A DNA stretch of 64,000 nt from Hyphomicrobium sp. (GTDB taxonomy: Bacteria; Pseudomonadota; Alphaproteobacteria; Rhizobiales; Hyphomicrobiaceae): the NCBI RefSeq assembly GCF_003987855.1, contig NZ_RXIZ01000007.1:256477-320476 (forward strand). Direction: 5' to 3'. The notes beneath the pieces are model-generated. The model was given only the letters and a program-made list of their open reading frames with translations, was not told the DNA's origin and ran no database searches. Below are positions 1 to 7,818 of this stretch, piece after piece (position 1 is the stretch's first letter; each line of letters opens with the position of its first letter). Made by a program: the position numbers and the translations under genes.

Positions 1-2
1 AG

Positions 3-1148
3 CAAAGCCGCCTGCACACGATCCTGAACGACGAAGCGGCCTCGCGGGTCATCGTTTTCACGCGCACCAAGCGTGGCGCGGATCGCGTGGCTGATCGCCT
101 CGGCATGGCAGGCATTTCGGCGAGCGCCTTCCACGGCAACAAAGCTCAGAACGCCCGCCAGCGTGCGCTCAACGATTTCACGATGGGCCACATCCGCGTG
201 CTCGTTGCGACTGACATTGCTGCCCGTGGCATCGACGTCTCGAACATCACGCACGTCATCAACTTCGACATGCCGCTTGATCCCGAGACGTACGTGCACC
301 GCGTCGGCCGCACGGCGCGCAAAGGCACGAACGGCATCGCGATCTCGCTGTGCGATCCGTCCGAGCGCCAGGAAGTTCGCGCCATTGAGCGCATGATGAA
401 GCAGCCGATCGAAGTGATCGACGACGTCGGCGGGGAAACCCTCCCACCGCTCCCGCGTCATCGGGCATCCGGTGACGGCGAAGCCCAGCATCGCGAAGGC
501 AGAGGCGCTGGCCGCGGCGGCGAACATCGCCATCGCGACGGCGCTGCACGCAGCGAGCGTCAAGCCGGGCAGGAACGCCGTCCTGCTCACGGACGTCCGT
601 CGGGCGAGCGCAACGCGGAGCGTCGCGACGATCGGCAGCGCAGCCCGGCTCGCGGACGCAATCATCCTCCGCAGCACGCTGAGGGTGGCGTCGAAGGCAA
701 GGCCACGTTTGGTGTCGCTGAACATCGCGAGCGTGCACCGCAAGGAGAACGCCGCCCGCGTCCCGATCGCGCTCCCCGTGCTGAACGCCCGCAACAACGC
801 GACGAACGCGGCCCGCGCGACCAGCACGGACGCTCACACGAGGCCAACGGCGAACGCCGCCGGGATCATGGTTCCAACGACCACCACCGCCCGAATGGCC
901 ATCGCGGCGAGCACCGCGCCGATCATCGCGGTGAAAATGGCCACGATCATCGCCACCCGCAGCGGCAGGCAGAAGGCCGCCATCGTCAAGATGCCAGCGG
1001 CGCCAGCCGTGATCGTGAGGGCGGAAACGCACCGCGCAAGGCCCAGCGCGGCGGCGGCGACAGCGCTCCCTGGAACAAGAGCGGCGGCGCTCCAAAGTTC
1101 ATGAAGCGTCGCGACGATGATCGCAATCGCGCCCGTCCGGCGCGTTAA
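3..1148 (+). CDS. DEAD-box RNA helicase, C-terminal part (5' end outside window)
   Basis: This is the second RecA-like domain of an ATP-dependent RNA helicase of the RhlE/DeaD type, which would remodel RNA in the cytoplasm. The frame is open from the left edge, so the start and motifs Q to III are missing. Visible are the conserved helicase C motifs [10 protein letters not shown] (motif V) and [10 protein letters not shown] (motif VI). From about residue 130 of the visible part the protein becomes a ~240-residue low-complexity tail rich in Arg, His, Gly, Glu and Asp with RG and HR dipeptides, probably an RNA-binding, disordered extension. It ends just before a strong hairpin terminator. The family is certain; the subfamily (RhlE most likely) is inferred from the basic tail. 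Confidence 0.93.
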   Translation, partial: QSRLHTILNDEAASRVIVFTRTKRGADRVADRLGMAGISASAFHGNKAQNARQRALNDFTMGHIRVLVATDIAARGIDVSNITHVINFDMPLDPETYVHRVGRTARKGTNGIAISLCDPSERQEVRAIERMMKQPIEVIDDVGGETLPPLPRHRASGDGEAQHREGRGAGRGGEHRHRDGAARSERQAGQERRPAHGRPSGERNAERRDDRQRSPARGRNHPPQHAEGGVEGKATFGVAEHRERAPQGERRPRPDRAPRAERPQQRDERGPRDQHGRSHEANGERRRDHGSNDHHRPNGHRGEHRADHRGENGHDHRHPQRQAEGRHRQDASGASRDREGGNAPRKAQRGGGDSAPWNKSGGAPKFMKRRDDDRNRARPAR

Positions 1149-1175
1149 GCTCAGGCGATAACGAGACGAGATTCC

Positions 1176-1205
1176 GCCCGGCCCATAAAAAAGGCCGGGC
1201 GTTTT
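1176..1205 (+). terminator. Rho-independent terminator of the helicase gene
   Basis: An 8-bp perfect stem, GCCCGGCC (1176-1183) with GGCCGGGC (1193-1200), is followed by GTTTT, 28 bases after the helicase stop codon. The right arm is shared with the opposite-strand terminator at 1184-1216. Confidence 0.8.
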
Positions 1206-1216
1206 CATGCCCGGCC
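1184..1216 (-). terminator. Rho-independent terminator of the Spy-like gene, sharing an arm with the + strand terminator
   Basis: Read on the minus strand, GGCCGGGC (1216-1209) pairs with GCCCGGCC (1200-1193) across an 8-base loop and is followed by TTTTTT (1192-1187). A third copy of the arm sequence (1209-1216) makes this possible, so one central arm serves terminators in both directions. Confidence 0.78.
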
Positions 1217-1258
1217 AAGTTCGATGCGAGAAGTGAGTGAGGTAGGGGAAGCGTGCCT

Positions 1259-1921
1259 TTAGCCCTTCTTGTCGGGCTCCGCTGGGCTCTGCTGCTCCTG
1301 TGCCGGACCGCCGTCGTTGTCGTCATTGTCCTGCATCTGCGGGCCGCCGCGATCCATCTGGCCGTGATGTCCGAACCAGCCGCCATGCTCGCGACCGCCC
1401 GGACCCCATCCGTCAGCGAAGCGATGCCCAGGATGATGTCCGAAGCCTGGGGCTAGCTGACGCATCAACGGACGCAACACATCTTTCTGTTCGTCGGACA
1501 GCGATGCATAGAACGGCGAGAACGCGCTGGAGAACGCCTTCAGCCGGTCGGCGCGCTCGCCCATCCGCTTGCTCATCTTCTCGAAGCGAGCCGCGAGATC
1601 GGGACGCTTTTCGGCATCGGCTTTGTCGCCCTCCGCCTTTCGCTCTTCGCGCTTCTTCTTCCACTCTTCAATGCGAGCCTCGCGCGACTTGAACGCGTCG
1701 CGGACTTGCGCTTCGACAGGAGCCCAAAGCTTTTCCTGATCCGGCGTGAGTTGAAGGGCCGTCTTCACCATGGCGATACGGCCGTCCTCGAGACGCGAAC
1801 GCGTCTCCGGCGTCATCGATCGCCAGCCACCGCCGTCGGTTGTCTTTGCGATTGCTACGGTTGCCGGAACTGCCGCGATGGCAGCAAGCGCGATCCATGT
1901 GCCGCGCGATAGGTTTTTCAT
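1259..1921 (-). CDS. Spy/CpxP-like periplasmic LTxxQ-family protein
   Basis: A 220-residue exported protein with an N-terminal signal peptide (MKNLSRGTWIALAAIAAVPA) and a helical middle containing LQLTPDQEKLW and LSDEQKDVLRPL, which are the repeated LTxxQ-type motifs of the Spy/CpxP family. Family members are periplasmic chaperone or envelope-stress proteins, often metal-responsive. The C-terminus is rich in His, Gly and Asp (HHPGHRF, GHHGQM), so metal binding is possible. I chose the internal ATG at 1921 over an upstream one at 1972 because AAGGAG lies at the right distance before it and the signal peptide begins there. It converges on the helicase gene. Confidence 0.82.
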   Translation of the reverse strand: MKNLSRGTWIALAAIAAVPATVAIAKTTDGGGWRSMTPETRSRLEDGRIAMVKTALQLTPDQEKLWAPVEAQVRDAFKSREARIEEWKKKREERKAEGDKADAEKRPDLAARFEKMSKRMGERADRLKAFSSAFSPFYASLSDEQKDVLRPLMRQLAPGFGHHPGHRFADGWGPGGREHGGWFGHHGQMDRGGPQMQDNDDNDGGPAQEQQSPAEPDKKG

Positions 1922-2113
1922 GAGTGTCTCCTTCGGGGCCGGGGAAGGCAATGAGGGTCGTTGCCCGGCCATCGGAGATCAGAACGCGAGACGTCCGCGC
2001 GATCCGTCGTTTGTCGCGCACCCAATCGCGGGATGAACGAGATGAATGAACATCAAGGAAAACCGGCCGTTTTCCCGTCACAATATGGCCTGAAGCGCGG
2101 CGCCGAAACGCGA

Positions 2114-2545
2114 TCAGTTCGTCCGGTTGACGCTCGCCTGATTGCGCGGCTCGGCCGCAGCCGAGCGGTTCGGTTTACCGGTCGGAACGGCTTCAGCCGT
2201 ACGGGCTGGAATCGTCGTCGGCTGAGCATAGACGACGCGATCGCGCGCGCTGTAGCAGCCCGCGATGCAGATCACGAGATCTTCCTTGGAGCGGGTGGCC
2301 AGCAGCCGCTTCACCCACGGGCTGTCCGGCATGTCGACGCTACGGACGCTCGCACCATCCTCAGGCACGGTATTGAGATTGTTGGCGCCAGGAACGAAGG
2401 GTGGGGTGCCCTCAGGCGAGAGCTGCGAGCCGTCAGCCATGCCGTTCTCAACCTCGCCATCTTCCGCGAAGGCGCCCATGACCGGCGTCAGGGCTAGGAA
2501 GGCCAAAAGCGCAGCGGGAATGGCGGACCGCAGCGAGCTACGCAT
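2114..2545 (-). CDS. Small secreted protein of unknown function
   Basis: A 143-residue protein that I do not recognise. It begins with a clear signal peptide (MRSSLRSAIPAALLAFLALT, cleavage probably after AFA), so it should be exported. The mature part is acidic at first and contains a short CIAGCY segment with two close cysteines and an Ala/Pro/Thr-rich tail. GGAG lies eight bases before the ATG. It stands alone between the Spy-like gene and the lipoprotein gene on the same strand; the ~190-base gap to the Spy-like gene argues against tight coupling. Confidence 0.6.
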   Translation of the reverse strand: MRSSLRSAIPAALLAFLALTPVMGAFAEDGEVENGMADGSQLSPEGTPPFVPGANNLNTVPEDGASVRSVDMPDSPWVKRLLATRSKEDLVICIAGCYSARDRVVYAQPTTIPARTAEAVPTGKPNRSAAAEPRNQASVNRTN

Positions 2546-2644
2546 GACAGCAGGCTCCGAAAATTAAATGAATTCGGAATGACTGTGCCGCACCGGGGTT
2601 AAAGAACACTTACGGCCCGATACCATTGGCGCGGAGAGGGAGGC

Positions 2645-3145
2645 CTACTCCGCGATCGCCACCTCGAAGGACCGCGTCACGGTCTCACCGCTCGCAAGTT
2701 TTGCCGTAATCGAGAAGCGGTCGACGCCCTGGGCGGCCACCCACGCTGTGTAATAGACCGCCGTTCCCGTAGCCTTCTGGCCCAGGCACGTACCCTTGGC
2801 GGAATATTGGATCGTGGTTTCCTGCCCGGGAACGAAGGCGATATCGCCTTTTGAGGGCGGTACGACAATGCTCACTTCAGGCGCCGGCAGCTGCTCGCAC
2901 TTGTCGCCCAGCCCCGCGAAGATGAATACGCGGGCTCGTCTCCCCGGCACCACGGGCTCGGAACGCACGGCCGTATCCGTTGCCCCGGCTGCCGGCTGCA
3001 GCGCCGCGAGGTTTGGCGTCTGTCCAGAACAGCCTTCAAGGGTCAACAACATCACGGCCGCAAGGCAACCCCCGGCCAATCTTTTGACCGAGGCGAAAAG
3101 TTCGCAGGCTTGTCCGATCCTTGAGGTAGTTTGGTAGAACTGCAT
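2645..3145 (-). CDS. Putative lipoprotein
   Basis: A 166-residue protein with a long basic N-region, then a hydrophobic stretch and a lipobox-like LEGC (Cys39), which would make it a lipid-anchored envelope protein. The mature part holds two more cysteines (DKC and GTC) and reads like a beta-rich domain ending in VTRSFEVAIAE. GAGGG sits eight bases upstream of the ATG at 3145 and supports the long N-terminus; a start nearer the hydrophobic segment is possible. I do not recognise the family. The following 337 bases upstream hold no gene but two hairpins. Confidence 0.6.
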   Translation of the reverse strand: MQFYQTTSRIGQACELFASVKRLAGGCLAAVMLLTLEGCSGQTPNLAALQPAAGATDTAVRSEPVVPGRRARVFIFAGLGDKCEQLPAPEVSIVVPPSKGDIAFVPGQETTIQYSAKGTCLGQKATGTAVYYTAWVAAQGVDRFSITAKLASGETVTRSFEVAIAE

Positions 3146-3482
3146 CGTGCGAAACCCTCAGCGCTTCCCTGGGGTCGTTATACACTGGGCATCGCAAATT
3201 CCGAGCAGGGTCTATGCCCCGATACCTGTGGAAGCCGGGCAAGCCGTTTGGCATCGCCAGCGGACATAAACTTTCATTTGGAATTGCGAATGTTGATGAG
3301 CTTCCTGCAGCCGCGAAGCGGCATGCCGCAGCGAAATCATGACGGGCACCTCCTCAGTTAAAAATGCTCAAAGAGGTGCCCGGCCGCCAGGCCTGGTGTT
3401 TGTGAAGACAAGCGATGGTGGCACACGCTTGTCTGCCAGAAAAATCCTAAGAAGCGTGTAACCAGCGGCACTGCGAAGGACC
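3146..3482. other. Intergenic region with two strong hairpins
   Basis: No convincing gene. It holds two perfect inverted repeats: CGGGCACCTC (3343-3352) with GAGGTGCCCG (3373-3382), and AGACAAGCG (3406-3414) with CGCTTGTCT (3426-3434). They lie downstream of the ROK gene on the minus strand and could end its transcript, but neither is followed by a run of T on that strand. Confidence 0.5.
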
Positions 3483-4553
3483 TTAAGAGCGCTTTTTCAC
3501 GTCCCTGTTGGTGAAACGCGCGTTACCAAGTCCGGTACCGATCGTGAGCACTGCCCAATGTTCGCGATCTTGCATCCGCGGCAGTTCGCTTAGACCTTGC
3601 ACCACGGCGTCGTTGTGCATCACGATCATCGTTTCCGATCCCCCAATCTCAGGGATCGCCGCCTTGATCGCTCCGGGCAGATGGAAGCTGCGGCTCTCCC
3701 AGTTACCTGGCAGGTTCTGTCCGCCACGATCTATCGAGCCGTCCTCGCGAATGATGCCAGGGCAGCCGATGCCGATCAGCGGCGCCAAGGCGCACTTGTC
3801 CTTCTCGTTCGCCTTGATCTGGCCTTCAAGCATCTTGACGAGATGCGCCACCGCCTCCGTGCGATTGGTTTCCGCATCGGCATGGCACCAGATTTCTGAG
3901 TTCAATATTTTGCTCTTCTTCAGATCTGATGATTTTTTGAGATTGAACTCTACCGTTCCGACCCGAATGTTCGTCCCGCCGATATCGACGGCGAGCATCG
4001 TGTCGTGTCCCTTCAGCATCCACGCTGGCAAAAGGTGGGCTGAGCCGAGTAGCCCTGCATCATCCGGGTTATTGTCGATGAGTTCGAGATCGACCTTGAT
4101 ATTCTCAGCCTTCAATATCAGGCCGGTGCGCCCCACGACCAACTCGCCTAAGCGGCTGCCGCGAAAGCCGCCGCCGACCACGATTGCTTCCGTGTCGCGC
4201 CATTCCTTGGTCTTGATGAAGCGACGAATGACTTGGGCGAATTGCTGAGAAAATTCCTCGACAGCACTCTGCACGAGGCCAGCAGCCTCAGGGTCGCCCT
4301 CCTTGAGCTCTTCGGCAAGCTCGTCCTTCTTGAGCTTATCGGTGCTCCTATCGCCGAACGGATCTTCGCCGATCTTGCGAAGCGGCTTTCGCCATTTCTC
4401 GACGATTTCCCAGAACGCGCCTTTGCTGGCTTTGTCGCCAACGAAACCGTCGTCGTCACGGAGTTCTAGGTTGTAGCTATCGACCGTCACGCTCGGCAAA
4501 ACGACCGCGCCGTGCGTCGGTAAATCGGATCGGGAGGCTGTTGGCTTATCCAT
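3483..4553 (-). CDS. ROK-family sugar kinase-like protein with permuted domain order
   Basis: A 356-residue protein of the ROK (repressor/ORF/kinase) fold, usually sugar kinases or regulators. The phosphate-binding DIGGTN lies at residues 190-195, GCPG at 263-266, the catalytic HNDA at 313-316 and IGTGLGNA at 338-345, after which the protein ends. The part that normally closes an ROK protein, a helical segment followed by VVGGG (125-129) and ending in GSAHLLPA (170-177), comes first instead. The order is therefore C-half then N-half, a circular permutation. The usual zinc motif (GHxxxxxxxxxCxCGxxGC) after GTGLG is absent. The 356 residues agree with a full-length ROK domain plus linker. Substrate unknown. 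Confidence 0.78.
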   Translation of the reverse strand: MDKPTASRSDLPTHGAVVLPSVTVDSYNLELRDDDGFVGDKASKGAFWEIVEKWRKPLRKIGEDPFGDRSTDKLKKDELAEELKEGDPEAAGLVQSAVEEFSQQFAQVIRRFIKTKEWRDTEAIVVGGGFRGSRLGELVVGRTGLILKAENIKVDLELIDNNPDDAGLLGSAHLLPAWMLKGHDTMLAVDIGGTNIRVGTVEFNLKKSSDLKKSKILNSEIWCHADAETNRTEAVAHLVKMLEGQIKANEKDKCALAPLIGIGCPGIIREDGSIDRGGQNLPGNWESRSFHLPGAIKAAIPEIGGSETMIVMHNDAVVQGLSELPRMQDREHWAVLTIGTGLGNARFTNRDVKKRS

Positions 4554-4649
4554 CGAGCCAACGACGCAGACCGCCCAAATTTGTTCCCGATGGAACCAAC
4601 TAATTCAGACGGGACTTGGCTTACGGGAGATTAGTGAAGAGGAAAACCC

Positions 4650-4859
4650 ATGGCCCAACGTCCCGCGCCCAGAACCCCTGGAACACACCCCGCTGAAGAC
4701 AAGTCACAGCAGCCGCGCCAAGACGAAAGCCCGACGCCAACCGAGCGAGCTTCGGTCGCCAGGGAAGATCGCACCCAACAGCGCGAAAATCTGGTTTCGG
4801 AACAACGGCGATCCAAAGAGGAGGACACCGCCAAAACCGATAACGCCTCCTCATCGTAA
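4650..4859 (+). CDS. Small hydrophilic protein of unknown function
   Basis: A 69-residue, highly charged, Gln/Arg/Glu/Pro-rich protein with no hydrophobic segment, likely disordered. GAGG lies eight bases before the ATG. It is divergent from the ROK gene and precedes another tiny gene on the same strand. The composition resembles small stress-associated hydrophilic proteins of Hyphomicrobiales, but I cannot name a family. A reading frame on the opposite strand covers the same bases; I prefer this one because of its ribosome binding site and amino-acid composition. Confidence 0.45.
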   Translation: MAQRPAPRTPGTHPAEDKSQQPRQDESPTPTERASVAREDRTQQRENLVSEQRRSKEEDTAKTDNASSS

Positions 4860-4881
4860 GTTCTCGCGATCGAAAGCAGCC

Positions 4882-5070
4882 ATGCATTCAATCATGAACT
4901 CGCAAAGCGGCCGCCCCGGCAACCCGCACGATCCAGGATCCGATCCAGACTTCGATCCTAACGTCGAGCCCAATACACCGGACAATGCGCCGGAGGAACC
5001 GGTCGCTCCTCCGCCGCCCGACCAACCGCCGGAAGAGCCCGACATCCTACCCGCGATCAACCCCGGATAG
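4882..5070 (+). CDS. Small Pro/Asp-rich protein of unknown function
   Basis: A 62-residue protein dominated by Pro, Asp, Glu and Asn (for example PDFDPNVEPNTPDNAPEEP), with no hydrophobic segment. Such short acidic proline-rich proteins are common and unnamed in this bacterial order. No clear ribosome binding site precedes the ATG at 4882; an ATG at 4894 is the alternative start. It follows the 69-residue gene by 22 bases, and the two may be co-transcribed. Confidence 0.4.
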   Translation: MHSIMNSQSGRPGNPHDPGSDPDFDPNVEPNTPDNAPEEPVAPPPPDQPPEEPDILPAINPG

Positions 5071-5134
5071 GGTGTTGACGGTCGCGAAAAATGCGTGCCA
5101 CGGTCTCGCCTAACGAGACCGGTACGCGACCGTC

Positions 5135-5947
5135 GTGAAACTCAATCTTTCAGAACTTAACCAGCGCTATGTGCGCGAAGGCCGCCCGCTCGATAAGAGC
5201 ATCGAGGACGCGCTGAAACTGGATACGCGCGCCGGAGCGAAAGCCATTCTGGATGCGGTAGACCGTCGACGCTTCGAGAACCGGTCAGAAGGTCAGCGCC
5301 TCCGGAAGCTGTTGCGGTTCGAAACGGCACTGTGGGACGCCGGTACATTGCGTGTCGCCGGCGTCGACGAAGCTGGGATGAGCCCGCTCGCTGGCCCCGT
5401 CTGTGCGGCGGCGGTGATATTCGCGCCCGGCACGCGCATTCCCGGCGTCGACGATTCCAAGAAGCTCGATGCTGCAGAACGCGACCGCCTTGCCGTCGAA
5501 ATCAAAGCCACAGCGTTGGCATGGTCCGTCGGCTGGGCGGAAGTCGAAGAGATCGATCAGATCAACATCTATTGGGCGGGCATTCTCGCCATGCGCCGTG
5601 CCGTCGAAGGCCTTGCGCATGCCCCGCAGCATATCCTGATCGACGCCCGCCGCCTGAAGGATGTCGACCTGCCCCAGCAGGCGATCATTCAAGGCGACGC
5701 CAAAAGCCTATCTATCGCCGCCGCCTCCATCCTCGCCAAGACCTCACGCGATCGGCTGATGTGCGAGCTCGACGTTCAGTATCCCGGCTATGGCCTGCGA
5801 TCACACAAGGGCTATCCGGTGCGGGAACATGTTTCAGCGTTGAACGCGCTTGGCGCCACGCCCATCCATCGCCGATCGTTTGCGATTGTTAGAACCGTTC
5901 TCGGTTTACCGCCTCTGCCGCCATGGCCGACGCAAGCAACTGCCTGA
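5135..5947 (+). CDS. rnhB: Ribonuclease HII
   Basis: Cleaves RNA embedded in DNA duplexes and starts ribonucleotide excision repair. In 270 residues it carries the catalytic set Asp78-Glu79 (VAGVDEAG), Asp170 (HILIDARR) and Asp188 (QGDAKSLSIAAASILAK), plus DDSKKL and the C-terminal YPGYGLRSHKGYP block. An N-terminal extension of about 70 residues resembles that of the long Bacillus-type enzyme. Oddly, the junction-sensing GRG that normally follows DEA is GMS here (residues 81-83). The start is GTG at 5135; an in-frame TAA at 5111 rules out anything longer. Confidence 0.93.
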   Translation: MKLNLSELNQRYVREGRPLDKSIEDALKLDTRAGAKAILDAVDRRRFENRSEGQRLRKLLRFETALWDAGTLRVAGVDEAGMSPLAGPVCAAAVIFAPGTRIPGVDDSKKLDAAERDRLAVEIKATALAWSVGWAEVEEIDQINIYWAGILAMRRAVEGLAHAPQHILIDARRLKDVDLPQQAIIQGDAKSLSIAAASILAKTSRDRLMCELDVQYPGYGLRSHKGYPVREHVSALNALGATPIHRRSFAIVRTVLGLPPLPPWPTQATA

Positions 5948-6099
5948 CACGCATCGCGAAGCTCTTGGCTGCAATGCTAAAATGTTTATAGCAATTATGA
6001 CAGTTGCGGAATTCGGTCTTTTCTGGGAATCCAATATCCGGAAAACGTCCGAACGAGCGCAACTCTTCGCCTGAACTTGCGCGCACGAGAGTGGGGTGA

Positions 6100-6321
6100 G
6101 TGATGATGACGGAAAGCGACCTCGAGGAAGCCCGGTCCGAAGCACAGCTCATTATGACGCTTCAGGACGATGACGTGGCGCGGATCTTCTTTCAGCAAAC
6201 GATGCACCGCAACCTGTCCCGCACGGTCCGCCACTTGGATCGGCTGGTGAAAACCGGTGGCAGCGATCGCACACTCGGCGAAAGCGCGCTGCAAAGATTG
6301 GGCTTCAGCCCTCTGCACTGA
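6100..6321 (+). CDS. Small conserved-looking protein of unknown function
   Basis: A 73-residue soluble, mostly helical protein with an acidic N-terminus (MTESDLEEARSEAQLIM) and a basic second half. It starts in a run of ATG codons shortly after GTGGGGTGAG. I do not recognise a domain. It stands between rnhB and the convergent end of the signalling operon, and could be a monocistronic unit. Codon usage fits the neighbours, which supports a real gene. Confidence 0.5.
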   Translation: MMMTESDLEEARSEAQLIMTLQDDDVARIFFQQTMHRNLSRTVRHLDRLVKTGGSDRTLGESALQRLGFSPLH

Positions 6322-6340
6322 GCGCTGCGAACAGGCGAAC

Positions 6341-7372
6341 CTAGGCCGGGAACTTCAACGTCGCGCGCGTGCCCTGCGCACTGCCCGTTAGATCGAGCGT
6401 CCCGCCGATGCTCGACGTCATTGACGTCATGACCCGCGTACCTAGACGCGTCCCGCCCGACGTCTGCGCGTTTTCGAGGCCCACGCCATCATCCTCGACC
6501 GTCAGAATGGCCTGACCATCGCGCACGTCGACATCGACGCGGATATCACCGTCCGTGCGGTGGGGATACGCGTACTTATAGGCGTTCGTCACGAGCTCGG
6601 TCACGATTATGCCGACGGACACCGCCCGATCGGTCGTGATCGACAACGGCGCGCAATTGAGATGAAGCGGATGGCTTCGGCCGGCATCTCCCATCGCGGT
6701 CTTGATGTCGGCGATGAGGCTCGTGAGATACTCCTTGAGATCGACCATCGTCACGTCATGCGACGTGTAAAGGCGGCGGTGCACACCGGCGATGGCCATG
6801 ATGCGGGCGCTCATCTGATCGAGCAGATGCTGCGCGCTGCTATCCGTCAGCGAATGCCGCTGCAGGGTCAGCAGCCCGGCGACGATGGCAAGCGAATTGG
6901 CCACGCGATGGTTGACTTCCTTCAGCAGCAATTCGGCCCGGTCACGCGCCGCGCGGATTTCGGCGTCGGCCGCCTCCATGTCGCGTCGGAGACGCTCCTG
7001 CTCGAGTGAAGTCTGAACCGACTTCGCCAGCAGTTCGCGAAAGTGGCCTTGCACATCTTTCCAGACGTAATCGATGGCGCCGGCTTTCAGCGCGGCAACT
7101 GCGATGTGGCTGTCCTCTGAACCCGTCACGTAGATCACCGGCGGCGGGTTATCGAGCGCGCGGATCTCCTTGATCACCTGCAATCCGGTCTTGCCCGGCA
7201 TGTGGTGATCGAGCGCGACAATATCGAAGTGCTTCTCGCGGATAAGCTGGAGGCCGTTGTCGCCTGACTGAGCGAGCTCGACCTCGAACCCGCCCGCTTG
7301 CAAGGTCTTTTGTACCAAGCGCCCGATGCCCGGATCGTCATCGATGTAGAGCACCCGTGGCGACATCGTCAC
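6341..7372 (-). CDS. Receiver-domain/HisKA_2 (HWE-type) histidine kinase fusion
   Basis: A 343-residue cytoplasmic protein with a CheY-like receiver at residues 5-120 (DDD near the N-terminus, phosphoacceptor Asp in VALDHHMPG, TGS, then a Lys in VWKD), a short coiled linker, a HisKA_2 dimerisation domain with the phosphoacceptor His in LLLKEVNHRVANSL, and an HATPase with TELVTNAYKYA and VEDDGVGL. It is therefore a kinase whose activity is likely set by phosphorylation of its own receiver. It is the last gene of a three-gene operon; its GTG start overlaps the stop of the preceding receiver gene (GTGA), and an ATG two codons later is the alternative start. Confidence 0.88.
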   Translation of the reverse strand: MTMSPRVLYIDDDPGIGRLVQKTLQAGGFEVELAQSGDNGLQLIREKHFDIVALDHHMPGKTGLQVIKEIRALDNPPPVIYVTGSEDSHIAVAALKAGAIDYVWKDVQGHFRELLAKSVQTSLEQERLRRDMEAADAEIRAARDRAELLLKEVNHRVANSLAIVAGLLTLQRHSLTDSSAQHLLDQMSARIMAIAGVHRRLYTSHDVTMVDLKEYLTSLIADIKTAMGDAGRSHPLHLNCAPLSITTDRAVSVGIIVTELVTNAYKYAYPHRTDGDIRVDVDVRDGQAILTVEDDGVGLENAQTSGGTRLGTRVMTSMTSSIGGTLDLTGSAQGTRATLKFPA

Positions 7373-7818
7373 TTCGTTTCCGGAACCTGAATGACCGAGA
7401 AGAATAGGCCCAATTGCCGGATCGCATTGGCGAAGTTCTCGTAGTCGACGGGCTTGGTAATGTAGACGTTGGCGCCCAGATCATAGCAGCGCTGGATTTC
7501 GCGCTCGTCATCGGTGGTCGTCAGAACGACAACCGGAGTGCGCCTGGTATGTTCGTTCGCCTTGATCTTCTCCAGGATGCTGACGCCCGTCATGTCCGGA
7601 AGATTGAGATCCAGAAGCACGAGCAGATGTTTCCTCGCGCTGCTTTCGCCGCTGCCGTCTGGACCGAAGAGGAACGCGAGCGCCTCCGTCCCATTCGCAT
7701 ACGCGAGGATATCGTTGTTCACGCCTGCCCGGCGAATGTTCTTTTCGATGAGACGGGCATGCCCGGCATCATCTTCGATCATGACGATCTGAACCGCCTT
7801 GCCTTCGCTATTGCTCAT
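7369..7818 (-). CDS. Single-domain response regulator (CheY-like)
   Basis: A 149-residue receiver domain with no output domain. It shows EDD at residues 14-16, the phosphoacceptor in VLLDLNLPDMTG, TTTDD at the T-loop position and the invariant Lys in ITKPVD. The insert LFGPDGSGESSARK before the phosphorylation strand is typical of the RcpG/phytochrome-associated type. It overlaps the kinase gene upstream by 11 bases and the receiver-kinase gene downstream by four, so all three proteins should be made together. It probably shuttles phosphate between the two kinases. GGAG lies eight bases before the ATG. Confidence 0.9.
   Translation of the reverse strand: MSNSEGKAVQIVMIEDDAGHARLIEKNIRRAGVNNDILAYANGTEALAFLFGPDGSGESSARKHLLVLLDLNLPDMTGVSILEKIKANEHTRRTPVVVLTTTDDEREIQRCYDLGANVYITKPVDYENFANAIRQLGLFFSVIQVPETK

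Noticed and set aside
259..1095. Long open frame on the minus strand opposite the helicase tail (278 residues)
   Set aside because: It mirrors the Arg/Gly/His-rich tail, is itself low-complexity Arg-rich, has no ribosome binding site and no domain; GC-rich third positions on the coding strand create it.
472..1104. Open frame of 210 residues on the plus strand in the second frame of the helicase tail
   Set aside because: Ala/Arg-rich shadow of the helicase tail with no start signal; the helicase frame is continuous through it.
4564..4587. Possible EcfG-type promoter before the ROK gene
   Set aside because: GGAAC and CGTT are present on the minus strand but separated by 19 bases, outside the 16-17 range.
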